Positions 16,746 to 25,154 of a stretch of 50,120 nt of DNA are shown one piece after another. Positions within the stretch are counted from its first letter, which is position 1, and each line of letters begins with the position of its first letter. The DNA comes from Actibacterium naphthalenivorans (GTDB lineage Bacteria; Pseudomonadota; Alphaproteobacteria; Rhodobacterales; Rhodobacteraceae): contig NZ_JACIEQ010000009.1 in the NCBI RefSeq assembly GCF_014196965.1, positions 1 to 50,120 of the forward strand, written 5' to 3'. The position numbers and the translations under genes were made by a program. The notes below the pieces were generated by a model. That model had not been told where the DNA came from, made no database searches, and worked only from the letters and a program-made list of their open reading frames with translations.

Positions 16746-16762
16746 CCCCGGCTTCACCGGGG
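16746..16762. repeat. Small perfect hairpin CCCCGG/CCGGGG
   Basis: A 6-bp stem with loop CTTCA lies 35 bases from the long inverted repeat at 16781. No T-run follows on either strand. Confidence 0.4.
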
Positions 16763-16780
16763 CCGGAACAGCGTGGAGGA

Positions 16781-16855
16781 GGTCGGCAGGGAAGCTATTT
16801 GTCTCGCGATGCAAAGGCGGCTTTGCCGCCGGCGGAAATAGGTTCCCTGCCGACC
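16781..16855. repeat. 75-bp long inverted repeat, MITE-like or structured RNA
   Basis: Twenty-base arms (16781-16800 and 16836-16855) pair with 19 matches. The 35-base centre holds two mutually exclusive hairpins, GCAAAG/CTTTGC and GGCGGC/GCCGCC. The element lies in the 365-base gap between the Toprim gene and the DUF2493 gene, where no gene is seen. The rest of the gap (16856-17019) is featureless. Confidence 0.65.
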
Positions 16856-17019
16856 TTGCAGGGGCAACCGCTTTGACGGCCTGCCCATCTCTTGAAGGCC
16901 GCGCAGGGCTGACGGGTGGATGCGCAAGGCCCTGGATGGGGTGAGGACGACGATCCAGAGCCACGACGGGATGCAGCCCCCTGCCCCGCACTCCCAGCCC
17001 CCCACCTGCGCGATGCAGC

Positions 17020-18048
17020 TCAGCTGGGCAGGCGATGCCGATCCTCTGGCCCGATCTGACCTGCCAGATGCTGGCGCAGCGCGTCCTTGCCGTTCGCCCG
17101 AAGATCATCATTGAAATCCCCGAGCCGCGGTTCCAGCACCCGCACGCGCACCCCGACCTCGGAGGCTCTGGCGCTCAACTTCTCTGCCGCGCGCTGCCCG
17201 GCCGGATCGCGATCGATCGCGACGTAAAGGCGCTTGAGCCCCTCCGGCAACAGGACCGCCCCGAGGTGACCCGAAGAGAGTGCCGCCCAGACGGGCAGAC
17301 CTGGGATTGCCTCGGACAGGGACAGCATGGTCTCGATGCCTTCGCCGACGACGAGGATGTCATCGTGCGGGGTGAGCCTGACAGCATTGCCGAGTAGGTG
17401 ACCCATAGCCCGACGCTGTGGATTCACTGCCGCCTTCCCCTGTCCGTCAGGCGCCAGCCAGGTGCGCTGCGCTCCCTGCACGGCCCCTGCCCCATCGGTG
17501 ACCGCCGCGATTATCGCAGGTCTGGGGATGCTCCGGGTCTGCCCCTCTTCCCGATGCCAGCACTTCGGGTGGAAGCGTAAGGCGCCGTTCGCCCCGAATT
17601 GGGTGATGCCTCGGGAACGGAGGTAGGTCTCAGCAAGCGTGCCTGTGATCGGGTTCGAGGCAGCAAACAAGCGCGCCGCCGCGGGAGTGCCACCGGGCGC
17701 CTTGGCCTTCCTCGGCTCTTGCCTATCCGGGGCGACCGGCTGCGGACGGCCAAGATGCGCTCGGGCCTCGGCGAGAAGGTCGGGGAAGCGCGTGATCCCC
17801 GTCCGGGCGCGGATGATGTCCAGGAGATCGCCATGCTCGCCTGTGGCCCCATCCGTAAACTTGCCCGCTGCTCCTGGTCCCGACGCCGGGCCCGTCAATC
17901 GCACGAAGAGCGACCGGCCGGGGTTGTTCTGCAGATCGCCGACGATCCAGTAGGATCCTTCCCGCCGTCCGGCGGGAAGGTAGGCACGACAGACGCCTTC
18001 GGCATTTTCTGCCAGATCGCGCACGAGGTCTTCGGTCTCGGAATACAT
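17020..18048 (-). CDS. Toprim-domain primase-like protein
   Basis: A 342-residue protein with an N-terminal region like the DUF7146/zinc-binding part of plasmid primase-helicases and a C-terminal Toprim domain. The catalytic glutamate is in DILVVGEGIETMLSL and the metal-binding aspartates in YVAIDRDPAGQRAAEKL. This combination is found in phage and plasmid primases and in stand-alone Toprim proteins that handle single-stranded DNA. No zinc-finger CxxC pair is visible in the first 60 residues. Start: ATG at 18048 with GGAGG 10 bases upstream. It begins 3 bases past the upstream methyltransferase-helicase stop, so the two probably form one operon. Confidence 0.8.
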   Translation of the reverse strand: MYSETEDLVRDLAENAEGVCRAYLPAGRREGSYWIVGDLQNNPGRSLFVRLTGPASGPGAAGKFTDGATGEHGDLLDIIRARTGITRFPDLLAEARAHLGRPQPVAPDRQEPRKAKAPGGTPAAARLFAASNPITGTLAETYLRSRGITQFGANGALRFHPKCWHREEGQTRSIPRPAIIAAVTDGAGAVQGAQRTWLAPDGQGKAAVNPQRRAMGHLLGNAVRLTPHDDILVVGEGIETMLSLSEAIPGLPVWAALSSGHLGAVLLPEGLKRLYVAIDRDPAGQRAAEKLSARASEVGVRVRVLEPRLGDFNDDLRANGKDALRQHLAGQIGPEDRHRLPS

Positions 18049-18051
18049 GGG

Positions 18052-21000
18052 TCAACAACCTCCGCGATCATGTAGCCTTGCGACAGGACAACGTGCAAGC
18101 AGACGATCCAGTATCGCGACGCCATCGGCGTCGGTCGGGCAGAACAGCCGAAGCTTCCAACTGATGATCTCCGAGAAGAAGCCATCGGCCTTGAGCCGAT
18201 CCTTGGCTGCCTCCGAGAAGCCCGACAGTTCGATCCGGTTCGCGCCCATGACGCGCGAGCGGTGCAATTCCATCCCTTCGGACAGGCGCACCACGGTCTT
18301 GCCCTCCAGAACGAGGGCATGGACCTGCGCCGCCGAGAGCTTCGGCGCGTCTTTGGCCAGCGTGGTCGCGACCCAAGCGGGCGAGACGCGGCGGCCGATG
18401 ATGCGTTGCCCGTCATCGGTCTGCAGGCGGTAGACGCGGGTTTCATCCTGGGGAAGCTGCTTCCAGATCGGCAGCAGCAGGCCTGCCACGATGTGCAGCG
18501 TGGCTTCGGAGAACTCCGGCACCTCGGCCAGTTCCGCGGTCCAGGCGGCGGAGAAGGCCGCGCGGTCGGCCTCGAGCCAGCGGGTGTCCTCCATGATCTT
18601 TGCCGGGACTGTGCTGGCATCGGTCGGGCGGATCAGGCGCAGGCGCGGCTCGATGGTCCCATCTTCCAGCATGTGACTGGTGGCGGGAACCTGCACGGCA
18701 GCCCGGCCCGAGCGGCTGTTGACCAGAAGCCGCGCCTGCGGGTCATCCAGCCATTCGAGCGCATCGGCCAGCGAGGTAGGCGTGTTGCGGCGCTTTTCCG
18801 CGATGGTCAGCAGCTGGGTTTTCGCGCCGGAGCCCGGATGGGTGTAGATGACCTGTACGTCGGTCACCCGGAAGCTCTCAGCACGGAGTGTCTCGAGCCC
18901 GAGATCATAGACCCCGGCGGCGATGGCGCCCTCAATTCGCTGATCGAGCAGCTCCTCGAAACCCGCGAACAGCACGGCCTGCATGTCGATCGTCAGCGCC
19001 AGCAGGCGATTGAGGAAGGTCGTGATCGGCGGCAGGTCATCCTTCAGCCCGTTATCATCGGTCAGGCTGAGCCCGGTCGCATCCTCGAAAGCCCCGAGCG
19101 AACATCCGGCCAGATCGCCGCGATAGATACGGCGGTAAAGCTGGCGCAGGGCGTCGCGGGCGTAGGGCGACTCGAGGTTGTCTTCGGGCCGGAACAGCCC
19201 TTGCCCGCCGGTCTGGCGCTGGCCGCGCGTTATAGCGCCAAGCGTGTCGAGACGTCGCGCGATGGTCGACAGGAACCGCTTCTCCGCTTTGACATCGGTG
19301 GCCACCGGCCGGAACAGCGGCGGCTGCGCCTGGTTGGTCCGGTTGGTGCGTCCGAGGCCCTGAATCGCCGAGTCTGCCTTCCAGCCGGGTTCCAAGAGGT
19401 AGTGGACCCGCAGGCGTTGGTTCTTCGCCCCGAGATCGGCGTGATAGCTGCGCCCGGTGCCGCCGGCATCCGAGAAGATCAGGATACGCTTTTCGTCATC
19501 CATGAAGGCTTGGGTTTCCGCGAGGTTCGCGGCTCCGGCCCGGTTCTCCACCACGAGCCGTGCCGAATGCCCTTCGCCCTTCCGCACGATGCGCCGCGAG
19601 CGCCCTGTGACTTCGGCCACGAGATCCGTGCCGAAGCGCTGGACGATCTGGTCGAGTGCACCCGGCACCGGCGGAAGCGAAGCCAGTTTCTCGATCAGCG
19701 CGTCACGACGCCGGACGGCTTCGCGGCACTCCACCGGTTGGCCGTCGCGCGTGACGGGGCGCGACGAGAGGTTGCCCTCGCTGTCGGTGAAAGGCTCGTA
19801 GAGCTGCACCGGGAAGGAATGGGCGAGGTAGTCCAGAACGTATTCCCTGGGTGTGATGTCACAACGGATATCATTCCATTCGTCGGTTGGGATCTCCGAC
19901 AGGCGGCGTTCCATCAGCGCCTCACCCGTCGAGACGATCTGGATGACCGCCGCGTGGCCCGCAGCCAGATCGTCATCGATGGATGCGATCAGCGTGGGGG
20001 TCTTCATCGAGGTGAGCAAATGGCCGAAGAAGCGCTGTTTGGCGCTCTCGAAGGCTGACCGCGCTGCGGATTTCGCCTGGCGGTTCAGCGTGCCCGACCC
20101 GCTCGGCCCGTCGGCCGCGCCGGTAATGTTCGCCGCCTCCAGCGCCGCGGTCAGGTTGTTGTGGATGATGGCGAAGGCCCCGGCATAGGCATCATAAATG
20201 CCACGCTGCTCGGGGCTGAGAACATGTTCCAGCATCTCGTATTCGACACCGTCATAGGACAGCGACCGCGCCGTGTAGAGACCAAGCGCCCGGAGGTCGC
20301 GGGCCAAAACCTCCATCGCCGCGACACCGCCAGCCTCAATGGCTTCCACGAATTCCGACCGGGTCTGAAAGGGGAAATCCTCCCCGCCCCAGAGACCGAG
20401 ACGCTGAGCATAAGCGAGATTGTGGACCGTCGTCGCGCCCGTGGCCGAGACATAGACCACGCGGGCGTTGGGCAGCTTGTGCTGCAGGCGCAGGCCCGCC
20501 CTGCCCTGCTGCGAGGCCATGGTATCACCCCGCTCGCCTTTGCCCCCGGCAGCATTCGCCATGGCATGGCTTTCGTCGAAGAGGATCACCCCGTCGAAAT
20601 CCGCCCCGAGCCAGTCGACGATCTGGTCGACGCGGGATTTCTTCGATCCGCGCTCTTCGGAGCGCAAGGTCGCGTAGGTGGTGAAGAGAATGCCCTCGGT
20701 CAGAGGGATGTCGCGGCCTTGGGCAAAGCGCGAGAGCGGCGTCACCAAAAGCCGCTCCTGGCCAAGGGCCGACCAGTCGCGCTGCGCATCCTCTAGGAGT
20801 TTGTCACTCTTCGATATCCAGAGCGCCTTGCGTCTTCCTCGGGCCCAGTTGTCGAGCAGTATCCCGGCAGACTGCCGGCCTTTGCCCGCGCCGGTGCCAT
20901 CGCCGAGGAAGAAACCCCGGCGGAAGCGGTCGGCGTCAACGGCATCGTCCGGTGCAGCGGAGACCACGTCTCCGGTCTCATCGACGGTCCAAGACCCAGT

Positions 21001-22446
21001 GAGATGCGCGCCATGCGCCTCCCCCGCGTAGATAACGGTCTCGAGCTGCGCGTCGGACAGCAGGCCGTCGCGCAGGACGGCCGGGGGTAGCTTGGGGCGG
21101 TACGTGGGTTTCGGAGGTGCGACAGAGGCCATGGCCGCCGATTGCACAAGCTTGGTCGGGTGCGATGCGGCGTCTGGGATGTCGATAGCCTGCAGACGGA
21201 AGGTCTCGTAGATCGCGTCGGACAGCCGTGCGGCGTCTTCTTCCTCGGCGGCGTCGCGGAGAGCATAGTCCAGTTCCTCGGCCTCAATCGGCGTTTCGGG
21301 TTTCGCCATTTGAGCCGCAGAGGTCGCGCGCGATCGGCTGGTGGTTGTGTGAGTGGCGCGGGCAGGACTTCCCGGGAAGAGGGAAGAATGGAACAGACCC
21401 GCATTTACTGCCTGTTCCAGTTCGAGGCGCGGCGGAACCTCTGCAGTGACCCGCGACATCAGATGCGCCACGTCCGGAGACAGGGGCTGGCGCAGGTCGG
21501 CGGTGATGCCGCCCGGCTCGCCGCCGCAGCATTTATCGAAGACAGAAATCCGCGTCTCGAAGCTGGTGCCGTGCTTGGCGAAAGCGGCGCCCGACACCGC
21601 GCCGGTGAAGACGAGATGGGCGGTCTCGGTCAGACGGCCGAAGGTCTCGGCCCAGGCAGGCGCAACCGGCGCGAAACCGGCTCCGGTGATGGCGACGAGC
21701 CGTCCGCCGGGGGCCAGACGCGCGAGGGCCGAGCGCAGATGCCGGGCCGTCGCCTCGGTCGACCGACCATCGACATTGGCTTGGGCCGAGAAGGGCGGGT
21801 TCATCATGATGACGCTCGGGCTTGAGCAGGCATCGAGATGATCGTCGATCTGCGCGGCATCGAACCGGGTGACCGGTCGGGCCGGGAACAGCAGGCGCAG
21901 AAGATCGGCGCGGGTGTCCGCCAACTCGTTCAGCGCGAGGCTGCCGCCCGCGATCTCTGCGAGGATCGCCAGAAGCCCGGTCCCGGCGGACGGCTCCAAG
22001 ACCAAATCGCGGGGCGTGATCTGTGCTGCCGCCAGTGCCGCGAGCCCCATGGGCAAGGGCGTCGAGAATTGCTGAAAGCGCTCCATCTCTTCCGACCGCC
22101 GGGTGTGCGTGGGCAAAAGGCCCGCCACCTTGGCGAGGATGGGCAACAGCGCCGCAGGCGAGCCGGCCCGGGCCAGCAGCGCACGACCGAATTTCCGCAA
22201 GAACAGAACCAGCGCCACCTCGCCGGCCTCATAGGCGAGCTTCCAGTCCCAGGCACCGGTCGCATCGGAACCGCCAAAGGCACGCTCCATCTCGAAGCGC
22301 AGGCGCAGCGCGTCGATCTGAAGCCCTTGCGCCAGATCGGGCTGCAGCGCTTCGGCAACAGCAACGATCGCAGGGGCGGGATTTGCTGCCAACGAGACAA
22401 TGGGCGCAGGCAAGGACGCCTGCGCAACAGGGGCAAGATGGGTCAT
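18052..22446 (-). CDS. Strawberry-notch-like methyltransferase-helicase fusion
   Basis: A 1464-residue protein joining a DNA methyltransferase-like domain to an SF2 helicase of the strawberry-notch family. The N-terminal third has AdoMet motif I EPSAGTG (from E151) and the N6-adenine motif IV NPPF (from N216). The helicase has Walker A GDGTGAGKG (K522) and the box DESH (D624-H627), then a C-terminal RecA-like half with GLGRTNRTNQAQPP. Family members are large plasmid and phage proteins; DNA modification coupled to unwinding or remodelling, perhaps protective against host restriction, is the likely role. It heads an operon with the Toprim gene and has a structured leader. Start: ATG at 22446 after CGGAG. 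Confidence 0.88.
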   Translation of the reverse strand: MTHLAPVAQASLPAPIVSLAANPAPAIVAVAEALQPDLAQGLQIDALRLRFEMERAFGGSDATGAWDWKLAYEAGEVALVLFLRKFGRALLARAGSPAALLPILAKVAGLLPTHTRRSEEMERFQQFSTPLPMGLAALAAAQITPRDLVLEPSAGTGLLAILAEIAGGSLALNELADTRADLLRLLFPARPVTRFDAAQIDDHLDACSSPSVIMMNPPFSAQANVDGRSTEATARHLRSALARLAPGGRLVAITGAGFAPVAPAWAETFGRLTETAHLVFTGAVSGAAFAKHGTSFETRISVFDKCCGGEPGGITADLRQPLSPDVAHLMSRVTAEVPPRLELEQAVNAGLFHSSLFPGSPARATHTTTSRSRATSAAQMAKPETPIEAEELDYALRDAAEEEDAARLSDAIYETFRLQAIDIPDAASHPTKLVQSAAMASVAPPKPTYRPKLPPAVLRDGLLSDAQLETVIYAGEAHGAHLTGSWTVDETGDVVSAAPDDAVDADRFRRGFFLGDGTGAGKGRQSAGILLDNWARGRRKALWISKSDKLLEDAQRDWSALGQERLLVTPLSRFAQGRDIPLTEGILFTTYATLRSEERGSKKSRVDQIVDWLGADFDGVILFDESHAMANAAGGKGERGDTMASQQGRAGLRLQHKLPNARVVYVSATGATTVHNLAYAQRLGLWGGEDFPFQTRSEFVEAIEAGGVAAMEVLARDLRALGLYTARSLSYDGVEYEMLEHVLSPEQRGIYDAYAGAFAIIHNNLTAALEAANITGAADGPSGSGTLNRQAKSAARSAFESAKQRFFGHLLTSMKTPTLIASIDDDLAAGHAAVIQIVSTGEALMERRLSEIPTDEWNDIRCDITPREYVLDYLAHSFPVQLYEPFTDSEGNLSSRPVTRDGQPVECREAVRRRDALIEKLASLPPVPGALDQIVQRFGTDLVAEVTGRSRRIVRKGEGHSARLVVENRAGAANLAETQAFMDDEKRILIFSDAGGTGRSYHADLGAKNQRLRVHYLLEPGWKADSAIQGLGRTNRTNQAQPPLFRPVATDVKAEKRFLSTIARRLDTLGAITRGQRQTGGQGLFRPEDNLESPYARDALRQLYRRIYRGDLAGCSLGAFEDATGLSLTDDNGLKDDLPPITTFLNRLLALTIDMQAVLFAGFEELLDQRIEGAIAAGVYDLGLETLRAESFRVTDVQVIYTHPGSGAKTQLLTIAEKRRNTPTSLADALEWLDDPQARLLVNSRSGRAAVQVPATSHMLEDGTIEPRLRLIRPTDASTVPAKIMEDTRWLEADRAAFSAAWTAELAEVPEFSEATLHIVAGLLLPIWKQLPQDETRVYRLQTDDGQRIIGRRVSPAWVATTLAKDAPKLSAAQVHALVLEGKTVVRLSEGMELHRSRVMGANRIELSGFSEAAKDRLKADGFFSEIISWKLRLFCPTDADGVAILDRLLARCPVARLHDRGGC

Positions 22447-22553
22447 CGGGAAACTCCGGAATGAAGGACAGGATCAGGCCCGTACACCCTCTCTCGGGCA
22501 GCCTCGGACCTGATCTTTCCCGGCCCCTCTCTCCCTCTCGCACCAAGGTGTTC
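22447..22553 (-). promoter_or_regulatory. Leader RNA family copy 1 (methyltransferase-helicase gene)
   Basis: The minus-strand leader has GAGAG runs at its 5' end, then an outer stem GATCAG/CTGATC (22515-22510, 22477-22472) enclosing GCCCG/CGGGC (22499-22495, 22482-22478), whose loop contains GAGAGGGTG. The ribosome site CGGAGTTTCC follows. The 3' part (CATT-CGGAGTTTCC) is nearly the same as in the leader at 26721. Confidence 0.65.
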
Positions 22554-22565
22554 CCGACGCTTGGC

Positions 22566-22594
22566 TTGATTTTGTTCTTGTTATGTTCTATGTT
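22566..22594 (+). promoter_or_regulatory. LexA-type (SOS) promoter
   Basis: TTGATT (22566-22571) and TATGTT (22589-22594) are 17 bp apart. The spacer contains GTTC-TTGTTAT-GTTC (22574-22588), an exact match to the alphaproteobacterial LexA box GTTC-N7-GTTC. LexA bound there would block the promoter of the 98-residue gene at 22624. The minus-strand promoter of the methyltransferase-helicase may overlap. Confidence 0.75.
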
Positions 22595-22623
22595 CAGAGC
22601 CAAGCCAGAATGGGGGTTCCACC

Positions 22624-22920
22624 ATGGAAAGCACCAAGCACGCCCTGCCCGTAACGCCCAAGCAGATCGCCTATGCGCGGTCGCTCGTCCTGCGCAACCG
22701 GACGCTCCTGCCCTGGGAAGTTCAGCAAGACCGGAGATCTTTGAGCGGTTGGATCGAGGCTCAGGCCCGGCTGAAGCCGGTATCGGACATGGACCGTCTG
22801 CCGACCTCGAAGCAGGTAGCCTTCGCGGAGAAGCTTGCCCGGATCAAACGGCGCGCCGTTCCGGAGGAATGTTTCCGTGACAAGGGGCTCATGTCGAAAT
22901 GGATCGACGGGAACAAGTGA
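22624..22920 (+). CDS. SOS-controlled small protein with an internal duplication
   Basis: A 98-residue basic protein built of two related halves of about 40 residues. The first reads PVTPKQIAYARSLVLRN and ends SLSGWIEAQ; the second reads LPTSKQVAFAEKLARIK and ends LMSKWIDGN. Each has the pattern (P)TxKQxAxAxxLxx...LSxWI, a helical motif seen in small DNA-associated plasmid proteins. Start: ATG at 22624, 7 bases after GGGGG. It is transcribed from a promoter with an embedded LexA box, divergent from the methyltransferase-helicase. The function is unknown; a DNA-damage or transfer-linked role is inferred from the promoter only. Confidence 0.75.
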   Translation: MESTKHALPVTPKQIAYARSLVLRNRTLLPWEVQQDRRSLSGWIEAQARLKPVSDMDRLPTSKQVAFAEKLARIKRRAVPEECFRDKGLMSKWIDGNK

Positions 22921-22934
22921 TCCCGGCACTGGCT

Positions 22935-22954
22935 AGCTCCGGCCTTCCGGAGCT
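22935..22954 (+). terminator. Hairpin after the 98-residue gene
   Basis: AGCTCCGG-CCTT-CCGGAGCT is a perfect 8-bp stem 15 bases after the stop codon, followed by TCTGCC. The T-run is weak, so termination may be partial. Confidence 0.55.
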
Positions 22955-23344
22955 TCTGCCATACCGTGGCTTGGCAAACCGAGCGTAGTTGCCAACCTGT
23001 AGATTGGCAGATTGGACCTTCGGGACGTCAGCCTCGGTCAAACTCCTGTCCGAAGGACACCGAAGGGCCAAGGTCTGGTCGCGGCGGCACACCAGGAGGT
23101 ACACCACTGCGACCTTCGGCAACCACTGCAAGTCGTTGCCGTCTTTCGACCCAGCGCCTTCAGATCTCCCTCCACGTGGGACTAGTCCATAAATTCTTTG
23201 GAAATGGTGAGATTGGAGCGTCCACAACGCTGGAAAAGCAACCTCATCGAAGAAAACTATAGTGGTCTTTTGGGGCAGAGACGTCGCCGTGTGCCAGTTT
23301 CATGTCTTCGGACCCCGCCAAACAGGCGCTTGCGCCGCAACGCG
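22955..23344. other. Intergenic region, no convincing gene
   Basis: There are short open frames on both strands, but none has a good ribosome site, and codon use is poor. A GCCAA/TTGGC repeat lies near 22990-23007. It may be a degraded remnant of an older insertion. Confidence 0.4.
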
Positions 23345-24046
23345 TCAGCCGACGGCCGTAAGCGAGTAGTGCGGTGTCCCATCCCAAACAAGATCCCAAG
23401 ACGCGCCAGGCCGGACGTTCTGGATGGCGTGGGGCTCGAAGCAGACGAGGCAATTCCCGCCCGGCGCGGGAGCCCGAACTGAGGGGTAGATCAGGCCACG
23501 CGATCCAGCCCGGCGCAGATGCTGGGCGAGGCTTTGGCCCTCGGGATATCCGACAGCCGGATCCGGATGCAGTGCGGGATGGCCCGGCTCGTCGGTCATG
23601 TCATCGAAGACGCCGATGAAATCCGCCAGCAATTCCACATAGCGGGCGCTGTCATGGAAACTGCCGGTAAAGCCGAGTTCGCGTGTTCGGTGCCAGGCCA
23701 CTTCGCTGACGGACACCATGACATCCCATGCGCAATACCAGGCGCCGCGCTCCTCGGTGTTGAAGCGGTTTCCGCCGGCGCGGGTATAGGTGAAGGCGGC
23801 GTTGACATGGCTGTCGCCGTAGATGCGCAGATCTTGGCTCCGGCGCTGCCAGGCAAGCTCGCGCGGGTCCAGATGGGGATTGCGGCCACGTTCCGCCAGA
23901 AGACGACCGCTGGTCAGGCCCTCGATCTCTGCCAGGATCTCCATCTCGTCATCGGAATCGACGAGACCGCGCAGCGACGGTGGCTTGTGGTAAGTGGCGG
24001 GCAGGAGACGAACGAGACCGCGATCGGAAATCTCGGTCTGCTTCAT
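23345..24046 (-). CDS. RES-domain toxin (NAD+-degrading)
   Basis: A 233-residue protein of the RES family, whose toxic members break down NAD+. The family's conserved Arg, Glu and Ser appear in RLLPATYH, in GGNRFNTEERGAWYCAWD (position of the RxN and the later E) and in LIYPSVRAP near the C terminus. Start: ATG at 24046, overlapping the antitoxin stop as ATGA. The upstream antitoxin gene in the same operon completes a type II pair. It is somewhat longer than the ~150-160-residue minimal RES toxins, with an N-terminal extension of about 60 residues. Confidence 0.85.
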   Translation of the reverse strand: MKQTEISDRGLVRLLPATYHKPPSLRGLVDSDDEMEILAEIEGLTSGRLLAERGRNPHLDPRELAWQRRSQDLRIYGDSHVNAAFTYTRAGGNRFNTEERGAWYCAWDVMVSVSEVAWHRTRELGFTGSFHDSARYVELLADFIGVFDDMTDEPGHPALHPDPAVGYPEGQSLAQHLRRAGSRGLIYPSVRAPAPGGNCLVCFEPHAIQNVRPGASWDLVWDGTPHYSLTAVG

Positions 24047-24432
24047 GCCCCACCACGCAACGCATCAAGATAGGTCCGAACCGCGAGGATCTGCGGCAAA
24101 CCCCCGTCGATGGCGGTGTCGACTGGTCGGCTTCCACCAAAGAGCGGCCCCTTGTTCGGTCGGGTGAACCAGCTTTTTGCCAGAGGCTCCGAGAAGTAGA
24201 GTTCGAGCGACTTGAAGATGCCAATTACAGCGCTGAGCCGCAGCAGTTGGTCCTTGGTGAGCTCTCCGGCGAAATCCGGCTTCTTGGCGCGCTTCCACGT
24301 GCTCTCTGACATGTCGGCAAGGCCAGCCGCTTCCTTGAGACTGAGACCCCAAGCATCGGCCACGCGTGCATAAGCTTTCAACGCGACGGCGTTGATCTGT
24401 GCGGGTTCCCGGATTTTCTCTGCAACGTACAT
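24043..24432 (-). CDS. Xre/MbcA/ParS-type antitoxin for RES toxin
   Basis: A 129-residue antitoxin. The N-terminal helix-turn-helix is WGLSLKEAAGLADMSESTWKRAKK. The C-terminal toxin-binding domain follows the MbcA/ParS pattern: LRLSAVIGIFKSLELYF, then a W-F segment, and FGGSRPVDTAIDGGLPQI. Start: ATG at 24432 (MYVAEKI), with GGAGG 5 bases upstream; two in-frame ATGs further up are less well placed. It is co-translated with the toxin (4-base overlap) and probably represses the operon through the palindrome at 24457-24470. Confidence 0.88.
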   Translation of the reverse strand: MYVAEKIREPAQINAVALKAYARVADAWGLSLKEAAGLADMSESTWKRAKKPDFAGELTKDQLLRLSAVIGIFKSLELYFSEPLAKSWFTRPNKGPLFGGSRPVDTAIDGGLPQILAVRTYLDALRGGA

Positions 24433-24451
24433 GGCGTCCTCCATTGGCTTC

Positions 24452-24479
24452 AATATAGTCCATATGGACTTACTGTAAA
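24452..24479 (-). promoter_or_regulatory. Toxin-antitoxin promoter with a central operator
   Basis: On the minus strand -35 TTTACA (24479-24474) and -10 TATATT (24457-24452) are 16 bp apart. The perfect palindrome AGTCCATATGGACT (24457-24470) fills the spacer, so antitoxin binding would exclude RNA polymerase. Confidence 0.75.
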
Positions 24480-24506
24480 GATCAAATGAACCTTACGCTT
24501 TGATCT
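24479..24506 (-). terminator. Hairpin upstream of the toxin-antitoxin promoter
   Basis: AGATCAAA/TTTGATCT (24479-24486, 24499-24506) is an 8-bp inverted repeat just after the stop of the upstream minus-strand gene. It is followed by a short T-run (TTTAC) that also forms the -35 box. Modest terminator support. Confidence 0.45.
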
Positions 24507-24509
24507 CTG

Positions 24510-25154
24510 TTACCCGAACCGCCGCCCTCCTTCCGTGAACGTATACGCGTTGACGATGATCCCCTCCTCGATGGCCTGGTCTGAGGTGAGGTGGTCGTAT
24601 TCGGCTTCAAGCTGGCGGTAGAGCCAGCGGGCCAGATCACGCAGCGCCTCGGTCACGACTTCTTCCGCATCCTCGGTCGGCGGCTGCCAGGTCGCGCTGT
24701 CCCGCGTGATGTCCACCGACATGGTGTATTCATGGTAGTAGCGGCCACGGTGGCTGGCCTCGGCGGCGAGTTGGTAGAAGTTCCGCCGCTGGATAGCCTG
24801 CAGCCGGTCGGCGATGCCGTGCAACGTCGCGTCCTTGGGCGCGTAGTCCCGAATGCGCGCGGCGGCGCCCTTGACGTGGGACCAGTAGCCTTCGAACGAA
24901 GCTCCATCACCCTGGCTCCAGAAGCCGGAGAACCAGATGCAGGGCTTGGCCCGTGTCCCGCCACTCATCAGGCGGACGGAGGTGGCTTTCAGGCGGATGC
25001 CGAGGAGCTCGCAGACCCGCTCGAAATCCTCATAGACCGCGTCCCACCAATCGTCATGGGGACCAAGCTCGCGATACCAGCTGCGCGCCTTCTCCTTGGC
25101 GGCATCCGAGAGTTCGGGGAACTGGTAGACGGTGGTGCAGATCACCTCAGGCAT
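24510..25154 (-). CDS. Conserved hypothetical plasmid protein, 214 residues
   Basis: An acidic soluble protein with no signal or membrane segment. A helical start (PELSDAAKEKARSWYREL) is followed by aromatic-rich segments (CIWFSGFWSQGDGASFEGY and RGRYYHEYTMSVDI). Proteins of this type are often labelled as antitoxin of a stability system, but nothing here shows a toxin-binding or DNA-binding domain, so I do not adopt that name. Start: ATG at 25154, with GGAGG 6 bases upstream, overlapping the preceding gene by 8 bases. It is the last gene of a five-gene operon (26720 to 24510). Confidence 0.7.
   Translation of the reverse strand: MPEVICTTVYQFPELSDAAKEKARSWYRELGPHDDWWDAVYEDFERVCELLGIRLKATSVRLMSGGTRAKPCIWFSGFWSQGDGASFEGYWSHVKGAAARIRDYAPKDATLHGIADRLQAIQRRNFYQLAAEASHRGRYYHEYTMSVDITRDSATWQPPTEDAEEVVTEALRDLARWLYRQLEAEYDHLTSDQAIEEGIIVNAYTFTEGGRRFG

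Noticed and set aside
18262-20058. Long plus-strand open frame opposite the methyltransferase-helicase
   Set aside because: Antisense frame of a high-GC gene; composition is not protein-like and no ribosome site precedes it.
22889-23227. Minus-strand frame of 112 codons in the 23-kb gap
   Set aside because: It covers the hairpin and the end of the 98-residue gene and has no ribosome site; it may be translated non-coding sequence.
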